Shown here piece by piece: positions 25,582 through 33,729 of a stretch of DNA of 64,000 nt (within the stretch, counting starts at the first letter, position 1; each line of letters starts with the position of its first letter). Source of the DNA: Chitinophaga sp. CF418 (GTDB lineage Bacteria > Bacteroidota > Bacteroidia > Chitinophagales > Chitinophagaceae); assembly GCF_900142925.1 (NCBI RefSeq), contig NZ_FRCN01000002.1, forward strand, positions 62,001-126,000, given 5' to 3'. Both the position numbers and the translations under genes were made by a program. Below the pieces are notes generated by a model that searched no databases, was not told the DNA's origin, and saw nothing but the letters and a program-made list of their open reading frames with translations.

Positions 25582-26958
25582 ATGCATCAGAATGCCTCCA
25601 CTTTTCTTGAAAATAGTGAGAAGAAAGCGACAAACCTCAGTCATCGCCAGACGATCAATTATAACATTGGTAAGTATAATACGGCCGTCAAAGCCGGAAA
25701 ACAACAGTTTTCCGATCTGAATACTGCGCGGGAAAGAGCGAAAAACATCAAGTGGAGGGCGCTGGAGAATCTCGACAAACACCTGGAAGAATTTGAGACC
25801 CACTTCACCCGCCGCGGCGGTAAAGTGATCTGGGCGGAGAATGCACAACAGGTACTGGATGAGATCCTGGCCATCTGTGAGGCCAAACAATGCAAAAGTA
25901 TTGTAAAGAGTAAATCCATGGCCACGGAAGAAGTACACCTGAACCACTTCCTGGCACAACACAACGTAGAATGTGTAGAAACGGATCTTGGTGAATATAT
26001 CCAGCAGCTGGACGACGAGCCGCCTTATCACATTGTTACGCCCGCCATGCATAAAAGCAAGGAAGACGTAGCTAAATTATTCGCCGAAAAACTGGGCACC
26101 CCTCCTAATCTGACTCCCCAGGAACTGACCATGGTAGCAAGGGAAAAACTGCGGCAGAAGTACCTGGATGCTGAAATAGGTATTACAGGCGCCAACTTTA
26201 TCATCGCAGATATCGGCGGTATAGCGGTGACGGAAAATGAGGGGAATGCGCGCCTAAGTACTGCTTTTCCCAAGACGCATATCGTGCTGGTGGGCATCGA
26301 AAAGATGCTGCCCTCCATCAATGATCTGGCGCTGTTCTGGCCTTTACTGGCTACCTATGGCACCGGTCAGCAGGTAACGGTATACAACTCAATTTTTAGT
26401 GGTCCCCGCCAGGAAAATGAAATAGACGGTCCGGAAGAGATGTATGTGATACTGATGGACAACGGCCGTACCAACATACTGGAGGACACGGAAGCCCGGG
26501 AAAGTCTCTATTGCATCCGCTGCGGCTCCTGTCTGAATGCCTGCCCTGTTTACAAAAACATAGGCGGTCATAGCTACGGCACTACCTACAGCGGCCCCAT
26601 TGGTTCTGTTATCACCCCCCATCTGCAGGGAATGGACTCTTTTATGCACCTCAGCTATGCCTCTTCTCTCTGCGGTAATTGTACGGAGGTATGTCCCGTA
26701 AGGATCAATATTCACGAATTGCTGCTCCATAATCGCCACAAAGCTGTTGAGGAGAACTATACCTCCGGCGGCGAAAAAATGTCCTGGTTTGGCTGGAAAC
26801 AGGCCAGTCTGAGCCGCCGGATGATGAACCTCCTGGGAGGCAATGCCAAAAACTTCTTCATGAAAAAGTTCTTCGCCAAAGCATGGGGAGACAACAGGGA
26901 GTTGCCTGTTTTTGCGCCAAAATCTTTTAACCAGTTATGGAAAGAAAGAAAAAAATAG
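25582..26958 (+). CDS. lutB: lactate utilization iron-sulfur protein LutB
   Basis: Iron-sulfur subunit of the LutABC L-lactate oxidation complex. The 458-residue protein contains an LUD domain (about residues 65-300, KSIVKSKSMATEEVHLN, ITGANFIIADIGGIAVTENE) and two 4Fe-4S binding motifs, CIRCGSCLNACPVY and CGNCTEVCPVRI, in the C-terminal third. Length and order match LutB/YkgF. lutA and lutC are not next to it, unlike in many genomes; only a Pmp3-like gene follows after 12 bp. The partner subunits may be encoded elsewhere. Confidence 0.92.
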   Translation: MHQNASTFLENSEKKATNLSHRQTINYNIGKYNTAVKAGKQQFSDLNTARERAKNIKWRALENLDKHLEEFETHFTRRGGKVIWAENAQQVLDEILAICEAKQCKSIVKSKSMATEEVHLNHFLAQHNVECVETDLGEYIQQLDDEPPYHIVTPAMHKSKEDVAKLFAEKLGTPPNLTPQELTMVAREKLRQKYLDAEIGITGANFIIADIGGIAVTENEGNARLSTAFPKTHIVLVGIEKMLPSINDLALFWPLLATYGTGQQVTVYNSIFSGPRQENEIDGPEEMYVILMDNGRTNILEDTEARESLYCIRCGSCLNACPVYKNIGGHSYGTTYSGPIGSVITPHLQGMDSFMHLSYASSLCGNCTEVCPVRINIHELLLHNRHKAVEENYTSGGEKMSWFGWKQASLSRRMMNLLGGNAKNFFMKKFFAKAWGDNRELPVFAPKSFNQLWKERKK

Positions 26959-26970
26959 TATCTTTTTAAT

Positions 26971-27171
26971 ATGACACTTATTGCTATACTGTTACCCTGG
27001 CTTTCTTTTCTACTAAGAGGAAGGATACTTACAGGCATTTTATGCCTGATATTACAGATCACGCTCATTGGCTGGATACCTGCAGCTGTCTGGGCCTGTA
27101 TATCATTACAGAATTCCCGGGAAGACAAAAGGACCAGGAGGCTGATCAAGGCGATGAAAGAAAGCAAATAA
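26971..27171 (+). CDS. YqaE/Pmp3-like small membrane protein
   Basis: Hydrophobic protein of 66 residues with two membrane helices (about 1-18 and 24-46) and a basic tail. The pattern LPWLSFLLRGRILTGILCLI followed by LIGWIPAAVWACI matches the Pmp3/YqaE group of stress-associated membrane proteins. It lies 12 bp after lutB. Its stop codon abuts the stop of the convergent TonB-fusion gene with no space. Confidence 0.75.
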   Translation: MTLIAILLPWLSFLLRGRILTGILCLILQITLIGWIPAAVWACISLQNSREDKRTRRLIKAMKESK

Positions 27172-28497
27172 TTATTGGGGGGCAAAATGCACGTCTATCT
27201 GAACGCGGGTTGCCTTTCCATCGGAAGCGGGTTTCCATTCCGGACCTTCTTTTACAACTCTCAATGCTTCCGCATCGCAGTCCGGCTGTAATCTTCTTGT
27301 TATTTTGATGTCTTCCAGTGTGCCGTCAGGCATAACGCGCACGGACACTCTCACCCTTCCGGTGATATTTGCGGCTGCCGCCGATGCCGGATAATGTACG
27401 TTTTTAGCCAGGTATTCCTTGTACTGTTCATATCCGTTTACGGGCGTTGGGCGCTGGTAAACTTCCTCTTTTTGACTCCTGTAACCGACTTTCTTGTTGT
27501 AACCAGTCGTAACCACTTCTGATAATGCTTTTGCCTGTTCATTCAGTGTGATATTTAGGTTATTATCCGTCTGGTTCAGGTCCAGCTTCTTCTGATTGAA
27601 GCCTACAGCGGCTACCACCAGTTTTATATCTTTTGTGGTATCGGCTACGCGGATAGAAAAATTCCCCTGATTATCCGTCAGTACTCCTCTACCGGTGCCT
27701 TCAACACTAACGGCTACGCCCGGCATTCCTTCCGCATTACTTGTTTTTACTCTTCCCTGGATCAGGCGGGTTGTCATTCCCAAAGCTACAGGAGCTGGGG
27801 CAGCGGCAACCGGACTTCTGCTGGCCATTTCGTCCGCTGTCACTTTATACGTCGGAGCAGTGGCTACTTCTGCGTCTCTTCTCTCCAGGCTGTCGGCCAA
27901 TGAAGGCGCTGCGGCGAGCGGTCTGATGGAATCTTCCCTCTTCATCATCACACTGCCCAAAGGAGATTCAACCGCAAATGCACCTGTTCTGACATCTTTA
28001 GCGGCCAGTAACCCGGTATCTGCCGGTATTGATATGGCAAGTGGTTTCTCAGGAGTAGCTTTCCCCCACGCTACGGGTTCTTCCCGGTTGTAATATTGTA
28101 GTGTATCTGTAATAGAGCTGTCAGAAATATTAGCGCGCTGAGATGCAATAGAACTATCTCTCATGGTTCTCACCTGCAGGAGCCAAAGCAATCCGGTACA
28201 AACCAGTAACAGTACACCTGCAGCAGCCAGCCAGCGGTAATTGAGTGCAAATATTCCTCCTTTCTTTTCCTCCCGGCCCTGTACTCTCCTTTCAAGACGC
28301 CTGTTCAGATCGGCCAGATGAACACGCTGATCCGGCTTACGCTCAGCAAAGCCCTCCAGCGCATCAGCCAGGAACGGATCGTCCATGGCCTGCTTTTCCA
28401 GGGCATGCATCGCCTTGTTATCCAGCTCTCCTGCCAGATAGCGGCGGATCAGCTCCGGATCCACATTATGGTTCATATGACTGTGCTTATCAGGCAT
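27172..28497 (-). CDS. anti-sigma-like / carboxypeptidase-regulatory / TonB C-terminal fusion protein
   Basis: Membrane protein of 441 residues, probably signalling to the ECF sigma factor whose gene it overlaps by 8 bp. The cytoplasmic N-terminus (ELIRRYLAGELDNKAMHALE) resembles anti-sigma factor starts. A membrane segment follows at about residues 86-107 (WLAAAGVLLLVCTGLLWLLQ). The periplasmic part has a carboxypeptidase-regulatory-like beta-sandwich (about 235-315, GMPGVAVSVEGTGRGVLTDN), a SusC-like stretch LSEVVTTGYNKK and a TonB C-terminal fold (about 355-441, VRVSVRVMPDGTLEDIKITR). In Bacteroidetes such proteins often follow ECF sigma genes. The partner receptor is not in the window. 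Confidence 0.85.
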   Translation of the reverse strand: MPDKHSHMNHNVDPELIRRYLAGELDNKAMHALEKQAMDDPFLADALEGFAERKPDQRVHLADLNRRLERRVQGREEKKGGIFALNYRWLAAAGVLLLVCTGLLWLLQVRTMRDSSIASQRANISDSSITDTLQYYNREEPVAWGKATPEKPLAISIPADTGLLAAKDVRTGAFAVESPLGSVMMKREDSIRPLAAAPSLADSLERRDAEVATAPTYKVTADEMASRSPVAAAPAPVALGMTTRLIQGRVKTSNAEGMPGVAVSVEGTGRGVLTDNQGNFSIRVADTTKDIKLVVAAVGFNQKKLDLNQTDNNLNITLNEQAKALSEVVTTGYNKKVGYRSQKEEVYQRPTPVNGYEQYKEYLAKNVHYPASAAAANITGRVRVSVRVMPDGTLEDIKITRRLQPDCDAEALRVVKEGPEWKPASDGKATRVQIDVHFAPQ

Positions 28498-29068
28498 CTT
28501 GTTGTTCCATACAAATTTTCAGGTTTCGCTTACCGTTCTGAATATAGCTCTTCACTTTCTTCATATCATATCCCGTAATATCGGCTACTTCGCGATAGCT
28601 TTTTTCCTTGAGGTAAAACAGGTCCACACTGCGCTTTTGCTCTTCAGGCAAAGTTTCAAGGCATTTTTCCATACCCTGCAGATGCATCTCTATGCTTACT
28701 CCGTTCTCATGATGTGCAAAAGAGTCATTTTCCATAACGGGGAGTGCTTCGAGGGAAATTTCCCTTCCCTCCCTGTTCTTCATGGAGCGCAGTTTCATCA
28801 GGCAATGATTCCTGGTTAGCACATGTAACCAGCTCTTAAAGTTTTGGACCTCATGCTGATGCAACTTTACGATCAACTCCTCAAAGATCTGCATGACGGC
28901 ATCTTTGCTGGCTTCTTCATCAAAATAACGCAGACATACACCATACACCAGGTTCATGTAACGCTGGTATAAAGCAGCCAGATAATCCAGCTGACCGGAG
29001 CTTTTGAACTCCTGTATCAACACTGCATCATCTGCATCCTTCATGATATTATGGTGTAAAAATGCCAT
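28490..29068 (-). CDS. ECF-type RNA polymerase sigma factor
   Basis: Extracytoplasmic-function sigma factor of 192 residues (184 if the ATG at 29044 is used). Region 2 contains LYQRYMNLVYGVCLRYF and SWLHVLTRNHCLMKLR. Region 4 has LETLPEEQKRSVDLFYLKEK followed by SYREVADITGYDMKKVKSYI. Co-transcribed with, and overlapping, the anti-sigma/TonB fusion gene, which is the expected regulator. Confidence 0.92.
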   Translation of the reverse strand: MAFLHHNIMKDADDAVLIQEFKSSGQLDYLAALYQRYMNLVYGVCLRYFDEEASKDAVMQIFEELIVKLHQHEVQNFKSWLHVLTRNHCLMKLRSMKNREGREISLEALPVMENDSFAHHENGVSIEMHLQGMEKCLETLPEEQKRSVDLFYLKEKSYREVADITGYDMKKVKSYIQNGKRNLKICMEQQDA

Positions 29069-29100
29069 AGCTTAGATGACAATAGTAAAGAATTTTTAGC

Positions 29101-29132
29101 AAAAAAGCACTGGCGTTTGCCAGTGCTTTTTT
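29101..29132 (-). terminator. terminator after purH
   Basis: AAAAAAGCACTGGC and GCCAGTGCTTTTTT form a perfect 14-bp stem with a 4-nt loop and a T-run on the minus strand, 24 bp past the purH stop. Confidence 0.9.
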
Positions 29133-29155
29133 ATATGCTTTTATAGCCGAAAGAC

Positions 29156-30670
29156 TTAGTGTCTGAAGTGACGGGTACCCGTCATCACCATTACCATACC
29201 GTTCTGCTTACAGAATTCTATTGAATCATTATCTCTTACGGAACCACCCGGCTGGATCACAGATGTAATACCTTCCTCATGAGCAATGCGTACACAGTCA
29301 TCGAATGGGAAGAATGCATCAGAAGCCATAGCAGCACCTTTCAGATCGAAGCTGAACTGGGCAGCCTTGGCGATGGCATGACGTAATGAGTCGATACGGG
29401 AGGTCTGACCACAGCCTTTACCGATCAGTTGTTTATCTTTTACCAAAGCAATAGCGTTGGATTTCAGATGCTTACATACGATGTTGGCAAATTCGAGGTC
29501 TGCCTTCTCAGCAGCGGTGGCTGGTCTTGCGCCGGCTTCGTTCCACTCCTGGAAGTTACCCTTATCATTTTCCTGCAGCAATACGCCATTCAGGACATTC
29601 TTGTATACATAAGGCGCTTTCACCGGCTGCAATTGCTGCAACAGGATACGGTTCTTTTTGGCCTGCAGTACAGTCAGTGCATCGGCATCAAAGCCCGGAG
29701 CGATCAATATTTCGAAGAAGATCTCGCTGATGGATTCGGCAGTAGTTTTATCAATTACCGCATTGGTTACCAATACGCCACCAAACGCGCTTTCTTTATC
29801 GCCCGCCAGTGCAGCATCCCATGCAGCCTTTAATGTAGGACGGCTGGCAATACCACATACGTTGGTATGTTTGATCACTGCAAAAGTGGTTTCTGTAAAC
29901 TCCTGGATCAGCTGGCAGGCAGCATCCACATCCACGAGGTTGTTGTAAGACAGTTCCTTACCGTGCAGTTTGTTGAAGATCTCAGACAGGTTACCGTAGA
30001 ATACACCTTTCTGATGAGGGTTTTCTCCATAACGCATTACCTGGCCCTGCGGAGCAGATACCTGGAAATATGCAGCCGGCTCATTGTTCAGGAAGTACTG
30101 TGCAATTGCCACATCGTAGTTAGCACATACTTCAAATGCTTTTGCTGCAAACGCTCTACGTTCTTCCACACTGGTAGCGCCGCCATTGTCTGTCAGTACT
30201 TTTTCCAGGTCAGCATACTGATCTTTGGAAGCAACGATCACTACATCTTTGTAGTTCTTGCCTGCCGCCCTGATCAGAGATACACCACCGATGTCTATTT
30301 TCTCAATAATTGTTTGTTCTTCTTTGGTGCTCTTCACTGTTTCCTCAAATGGATACAGGTCTACGATCACCAGGTCCAGCTCAGGAATAGCATACTGTTG
30401 CAGCTGCTCAAGATCCTGTGGATTCTCACGACGAGCCAGAATGCCTCCGAATACTTTTGGATGCAGGGTCTTTACACGTCCGCCCAGAATAGATGGATAC
30501 GCTGTCAACTCTTCCACCGCTACACACTTCACTCCCAGGTCCTCAATGAACTTCTGGGTACCGCCAGTCGAATAAATAGTTACTCCCTGTTCACCTAACT
30601 TTTTTACAATGTTCTCCAGGTTATCTTTATAGAAAACGGAGATCAACGCTGATTTAATTTGCTTTTGCAT
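29156..30670 (-). CDS. purH: bifunctional AICAR transformylase / IMP cyclohydrolase
   Basis: Catalyses the last two steps of de novo IMP synthesis. The 504-residue protein starts with the MGS-like cyclohydrolase domain (IYSTGGTQKFIEDLGVKC, VKTLHPKVFGGILARR, VIVDLYPFEETV) and continues with the transformylase domain (RYGENPHQKGVFYGN, LSYNNLVDVDAACQLI, IKHTNVCGIASRPTL, SDAFFPFDDCV). The end VMVMTGTRHFRH is the usual C-terminus. A likely -7 box lies inside the 3' end of comEC. Confidence 0.97.
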   Translation of the reverse strand: MQKQIKSALISVFYKDNLENIVKKLGEQGVTIYSTGGTQKFIEDLGVKCVAVEELTAYPSILGGRVKTLHPKVFGGILARRENPQDLEQLQQYAIPELDLVIVDLYPFEETVKSTKEEQTIIEKIDIGGVSLIRAAGKNYKDVVIVASKDQYADLEKVLTDNGGATSVEERRAFAAKAFEVCANYDVAIAQYFLNNEPAAYFQVSAPQGQVMRYGENPHQKGVFYGNLSEIFNKLHGKELSYNNLVDVDAACQLIQEFTETTFAVIKHTNVCGIASRPTLKAAWDAALAGDKESAFGGVLVTNAVIDKTTAESISEIFFEILIAPGFDADALTVLQAKKNRILLQQLQPVKAPYVYKNVLNGVLLQENDKGNFQEWNEAGARPATAAEKADLEFANIVCKHLKSNAIALVKDKQLIGKGCGQTSRIDSLRHAIAKAAQFSFDLKGAAMASDAFFPFDDCVRIAHEEGITSVIQPGGSVRDNDSIEFCKQNGMVMVMTGTRHFRH

Positions 30671-30682
30671 GTATGGAAATCA

Positions 30683-32779
30683 TTAGAAATTTACAACATA
30701 GGCTCCCTGATCCGGAACCGAAAAGAAGCGCAAAGTTAGCACGTAGCAATCACTTTTCCATTGTTGAATGTTCCGCAGCGTGCTGGAAGCATCAAAAATA
30801 TAACATCCCACATCAAACATCCGCTCCAATTGTCTGATATCCACATGTGGATTATGTGATAGTAAAAGATAATCTGTCCGGAATTTTTTCTGCGGATCAA
30901 CCCGTGGAAGGGCGCCATCTACAATAACAAGCCGTTTTTGCCCCAGCGTTAGGATATGTAAACCGGCAAATGCAGCACCGGCACTATCGCCGCCTGTATT
31001 CAAGCGCCGTTTCAGGCCATACAAAATATGTGCAGGTCTTAAATAGCGATTGTATAAAGAGTCATTCCTTATCACCTCCATATCGCCGGCGGCTGTTATC
31101 CGGTGTCCACGAATGGCATCTACCAGGGTATGTCCGGGTATATTATAAACAACCATTTTATACTGATACTGTTCATTTATCCGCGATAACATTAAGCAAA
31201 TACCCCAAACAGCGCCGCCTGTCAGGGCCATCAGTAGTCCCTGCCGCCACTGATACAACCACCAGATGAGCAAGCCGGCTATGCAGACATACAGGCAAAT
31301 CACGCTACCTGGAGGCATATTGATATCTGTGATCAATGCACCGGGCAAATGCCCTATCCAGCTAACTGCATTGTTCATCCATTTCATCAATATTTGCAAA
31401 GCCAGTCCTGTACCATGCGCCAGTATGGGCACGCCTCCCAGTATCAGCAGCAGGATCTCACCATAGAGCACAATAGTCGATAAGGGCACGGCCAGCATAT
31501 TTGCGGGAAGAAAGAAAACCGGGAACTGATGGAAGTAATAGAGACAGACCGGTAATGTCAATACCTGCGCGGCTACTGTCAGTGCCATCATATCCCATAA
31601 CTTATCCAGCCATTTATTACTGCGCTGGAATAAATAGTATATGCGCCTGTAGCAAATTACGATACTCAACACGGCCAGATAGGATAGTTGAAACCCCGCA
31701 TCTATCAGCAAGCGCGGATCATAGCACAGCAAGAGAAAAGCTGATGCTGCCAGCGTGTTGTATATGTTCGTATAGCGGTCCAGCATAAATTTTCCTACAG
31801 TGATGAAGGTAAACATCACGGTTGCACGTAATACAGAGGCAGCGCCTCCTGTCAATAAAGTAAACGCCCATAATAACAGGATGATAAGGACTCCTTTGAT
31901 ACCCTCTGAAAAGCGGTGCTTTGGCCACCAGCGCAATATCCATAGTAGTCCACCGTAGATAAGAGCCAGGTGCATGCCGGAAATAGCGATAATATGCACA
32001 ATACCCGTATTGGTATATTCCTGCACCATTTCCCTGTCCAGATCATATCGGTAGCCTATCAGTAAGGCTGCTGCCAGTCCGGCTTCCCGGCCGCCAATGT
32101 ATTGCTGCAGTGTATATAAACAGTATTCGCGGCATTGCTGTATCCATTGCATGATGAGGTTTTCCTCCCTTTCTGGCAGGCGTCTCCAGCCACCTGATCT
32201 CAGGAAAACCTGATGGTATATCTGCTGGCTTGCGCAATAACGACGGTAATCAAAAGCGCCTGGATTACCACTGTATTGCACGGGTATCGTCTGCGAGGGC
32301 ATCAGTAATCGGTCGCCGTATTGCAAACGTCCTGCGGCGCTGTCTTTTGTTAGGTATACTAACAATTTTCCTTTTGCCGGTATGCTGATGTTATCACGTA
32401 TGATATTATGTATGCTGACGACAGTTTTATACGAACGTACCTTTTGCTGTAATGGCTCACTTATGGTCGCCAGCAGCAAGTCTCCCGGTCTTATCAACGT
32501 ATCAAAATAATAGTTGCTATGACGGATGTCTGATTGATATACCAGCAAACTCCCACTGCAGACAATCAGCAGTTGCAAGGCAGTACCACGTAGCCAATCA
32601 TACTGAAAGCGGATACGAAAAGACAATTTTCTGAAAACAAATAATACCACTCCTTGCAAACCCGCTGCAGTAATAAGTATTAGCAGATTAAACGGCATAT
32701 ATAACTGTACTGATATACCGGCGGATAAGGATAAAATCAGGCGCAGAAATGGCGCACGCTTCAAAAAGGCTACAAACAT
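30683..32779 (-). CDS. comEC: ComEC/Rec2-family DNA uptake channel protein
   Basis: Inner-membrane competence protein of 698 residues that is expected to pass single-stranded DNA into the cell. The N-terminus has two membrane segments and an OB-like DUF4131 domain (about residues 50-190). The central competence domain has many helices and the motif LIGYRYDLDREMVQEYTNTG with HIIAISGMHLALIYGGLLW. The C-terminal metallo-beta-lactamase-like domain is short and degenerate: HNPHVDIRQLE near the end lacks a full HxHxDH site, as in many Bacteroidetes ComEC proteins. The stop codon is 12 bp before purH. Confidence 0.88.
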   Translation of the reverse strand: MFVAFLKRAPFLRLILSLSAGISVQLYMPFNLLILITAAGLQGVVLFVFRKLSFRIRFQYDWLRGTALQLLIVCSGSLLVYQSDIRHSNYYFDTLIRPGDLLLATISEPLQQKVRSYKTVVSIHNIIRDNISIPAKGKLLVYLTKDSAAGRLQYGDRLLMPSQTIPVQYSGNPGAFDYRRYCASQQIYHQVFLRSGGWRRLPEREENLIMQWIQQCREYCLYTLQQYIGGREAGLAAALLIGYRYDLDREMVQEYTNTGIVHIIAISGMHLALIYGGLLWILRWWPKHRFSEGIKGVLIILLLWAFTLLTGGAASVLRATVMFTFITVGKFMLDRYTNIYNTLAASAFLLLCYDPRLLIDAGFQLSYLAVLSIVICYRRIYYLFQRSNKWLDKLWDMMALTVAAQVLTLPVCLYYFHQFPVFFLPANMLAVPLSTIVLYGEILLLILGGVPILAHGTGLALQILMKWMNNAVSWIGHLPGALITDINMPPGSVICLYVCIAGLLIWWLYQWRQGLLMALTGGAVWGICLMLSRINEQYQYKMVVYNIPGHTLVDAIRGHRITAAGDMEVIRNDSLYNRYLRPAHILYGLKRRLNTGGDSAGAAFAGLHILTLGQKRLVIVDGALPRVDPQKKFRTDYLLLSHNPHVDIRQLERMFDVGCYIFDASSTLRNIQQWKSDCYVLTLRFFSVPDQGAYVVNF
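30731..30738 (-). promoter_or_regulatory. -7 box (TAACTTTG) for purH inside comEC
   Basis: Minus-strand TAACTTTG fits TAnnTTTG, 60 bp before the purH ATG and within the last codons of comEC. Confidence 0.4.
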
Positions 32780-33110
32780 GACAACTTAATATGGTTAACG
32801 AATTCAAGTAGTGAAAGTAAAGCTTTCACACATGAAATATGTTTTTAAGGTATGATAAATATCCACCCCCTTGATAAGTTCAAAGAGTAAAAAATATTTT
32901 TAAAATAGGATCCTTTTTACATATTCATAAAATTCGATGTTTGTTAATTAACTGTTTTACAGCATATTAATAAATTATACATTTCCACATCTGTTATTGA
33001 TTAGTTAACATCTTTTTAATATTTAATATTTATAGTAAACTGCATTACCGGTCACGCTATTTATACACATAAATAGTCGTGTCTTTAATGGTTATTTTGA
33101 GGGAAAAGAA
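32780..33110. other. AT-rich non-coding stretch upstream of comEC
   Basis: About 330 bp of A/T-rich sequence with no credible frame. It should hold the comEC promoter; no box stands out. Confidence 0.5.
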
Positions 33111-33134
33111 AGAGCCTGATCTTCATCAGGCTCT
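33111..33134 (-). terminator. orphan terminator-like hairpin
   Basis: AGAGCCTGAT and ATCAGGCTCT form a perfect 10-bp stem with loop cttc. On the minus strand it is followed by TTCTTTTCCC. No gene lies upstream on that strand for over 3 kb, so what it terminates is unclear. Confidence 0.5.
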
Positions 33135-33139
33135 GATTA

Positions 33140-33420
33140 TTTTAAGACCTTCCTATACTTCTTCAAGGCAATTATTACTTATTATGAAAAAGCCTGAGGG
33201 CTTTAGGTTCACCCGCCTTTAACCCGGTCTGACTTCGCTCCAACTATACTTCGACGTCCTACCTATCGGCTCTCTAGTCCTGCATTACAATAGCTTTTGT
33301 ATAGCGTTGGCTATAGAACAGTGCCTGTAATGCTATAGTAGAGCGCCTATAGGATATAGACTCCACCGGATATACACCGAATACATCCCCTCCGGGAGAC
33401 ATTTTGGTGGGCGATCAACA
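33140..33420. other. non-coding stretch with inverted repeats
   Basis: No credible frame. It contains AAAGCC-TGAG-GGCTTT (about 33189-33204), and GCATTACA at 33282-33289 with its complement TGTAATGC at 33326-33333, enclosing several CTATAG words. It adjoins the REP-like repeat and may be a decayed part of it. Confidence 0.4.
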
Positions 33421-33565
33421 TGTTCCCCGGGGATAAATCCCCGGGCTACAAACACGGGGCTCCTGACGGAGCTTATTGCGTTATGTTGAATGCGTTGTTG
33501 CCCCCGGGGCTGCACCGCGCGCTACATACACGGAGCCTCCTAAAGGAGCCTATTGCGTTTTGTTA
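33421..33565. repeat. two tandem diverged copies of a REP-like element
   Basis: Copy A starts near 33422 (CCCCGGGGATAAATCCCCGGG, a perfect 9-bp hairpin) and continues GCTACAAACACGGGGCTCCT, GACGGAGCTTATTGCGTT. Copy B starts near 33500 with CCCCCGGGGCTGCACC and continues GCTACATACACGGAGCCTCC, TAAAGGAGCCTATTGCGTT. Both have a second small hairpin (GCTCC-tgac-GGAGC in A, CTCC-taaa-GGAG in B) and end in ATTGCGTT(A/T)TGTT(G/A)AAT. A truncated third relative is at 41641. The short minus-strand frame across copy A is not a gene. Confidence 0.7.
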
Positions 33566-33729
33566 AATACATCATTTAGATGGGGATATTAATTTTTCCT
33601 TCAAGGTTCACACAGCCTAACAGAAAACAGATATTGCTCTGCAACTGCCTCCGCGCTATTTGCCATCCCTTATTCCCGGGGAAAAAGTATAAATTAGTAC
33701 ATACACATCAACTGCTTAACACCAACAAA

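Noticed and set aside
33333..33515. 60-residue minus-strand frame
   Set aside because: It is created by REP-like copy A and its flank; it has no start context or recognisable product.
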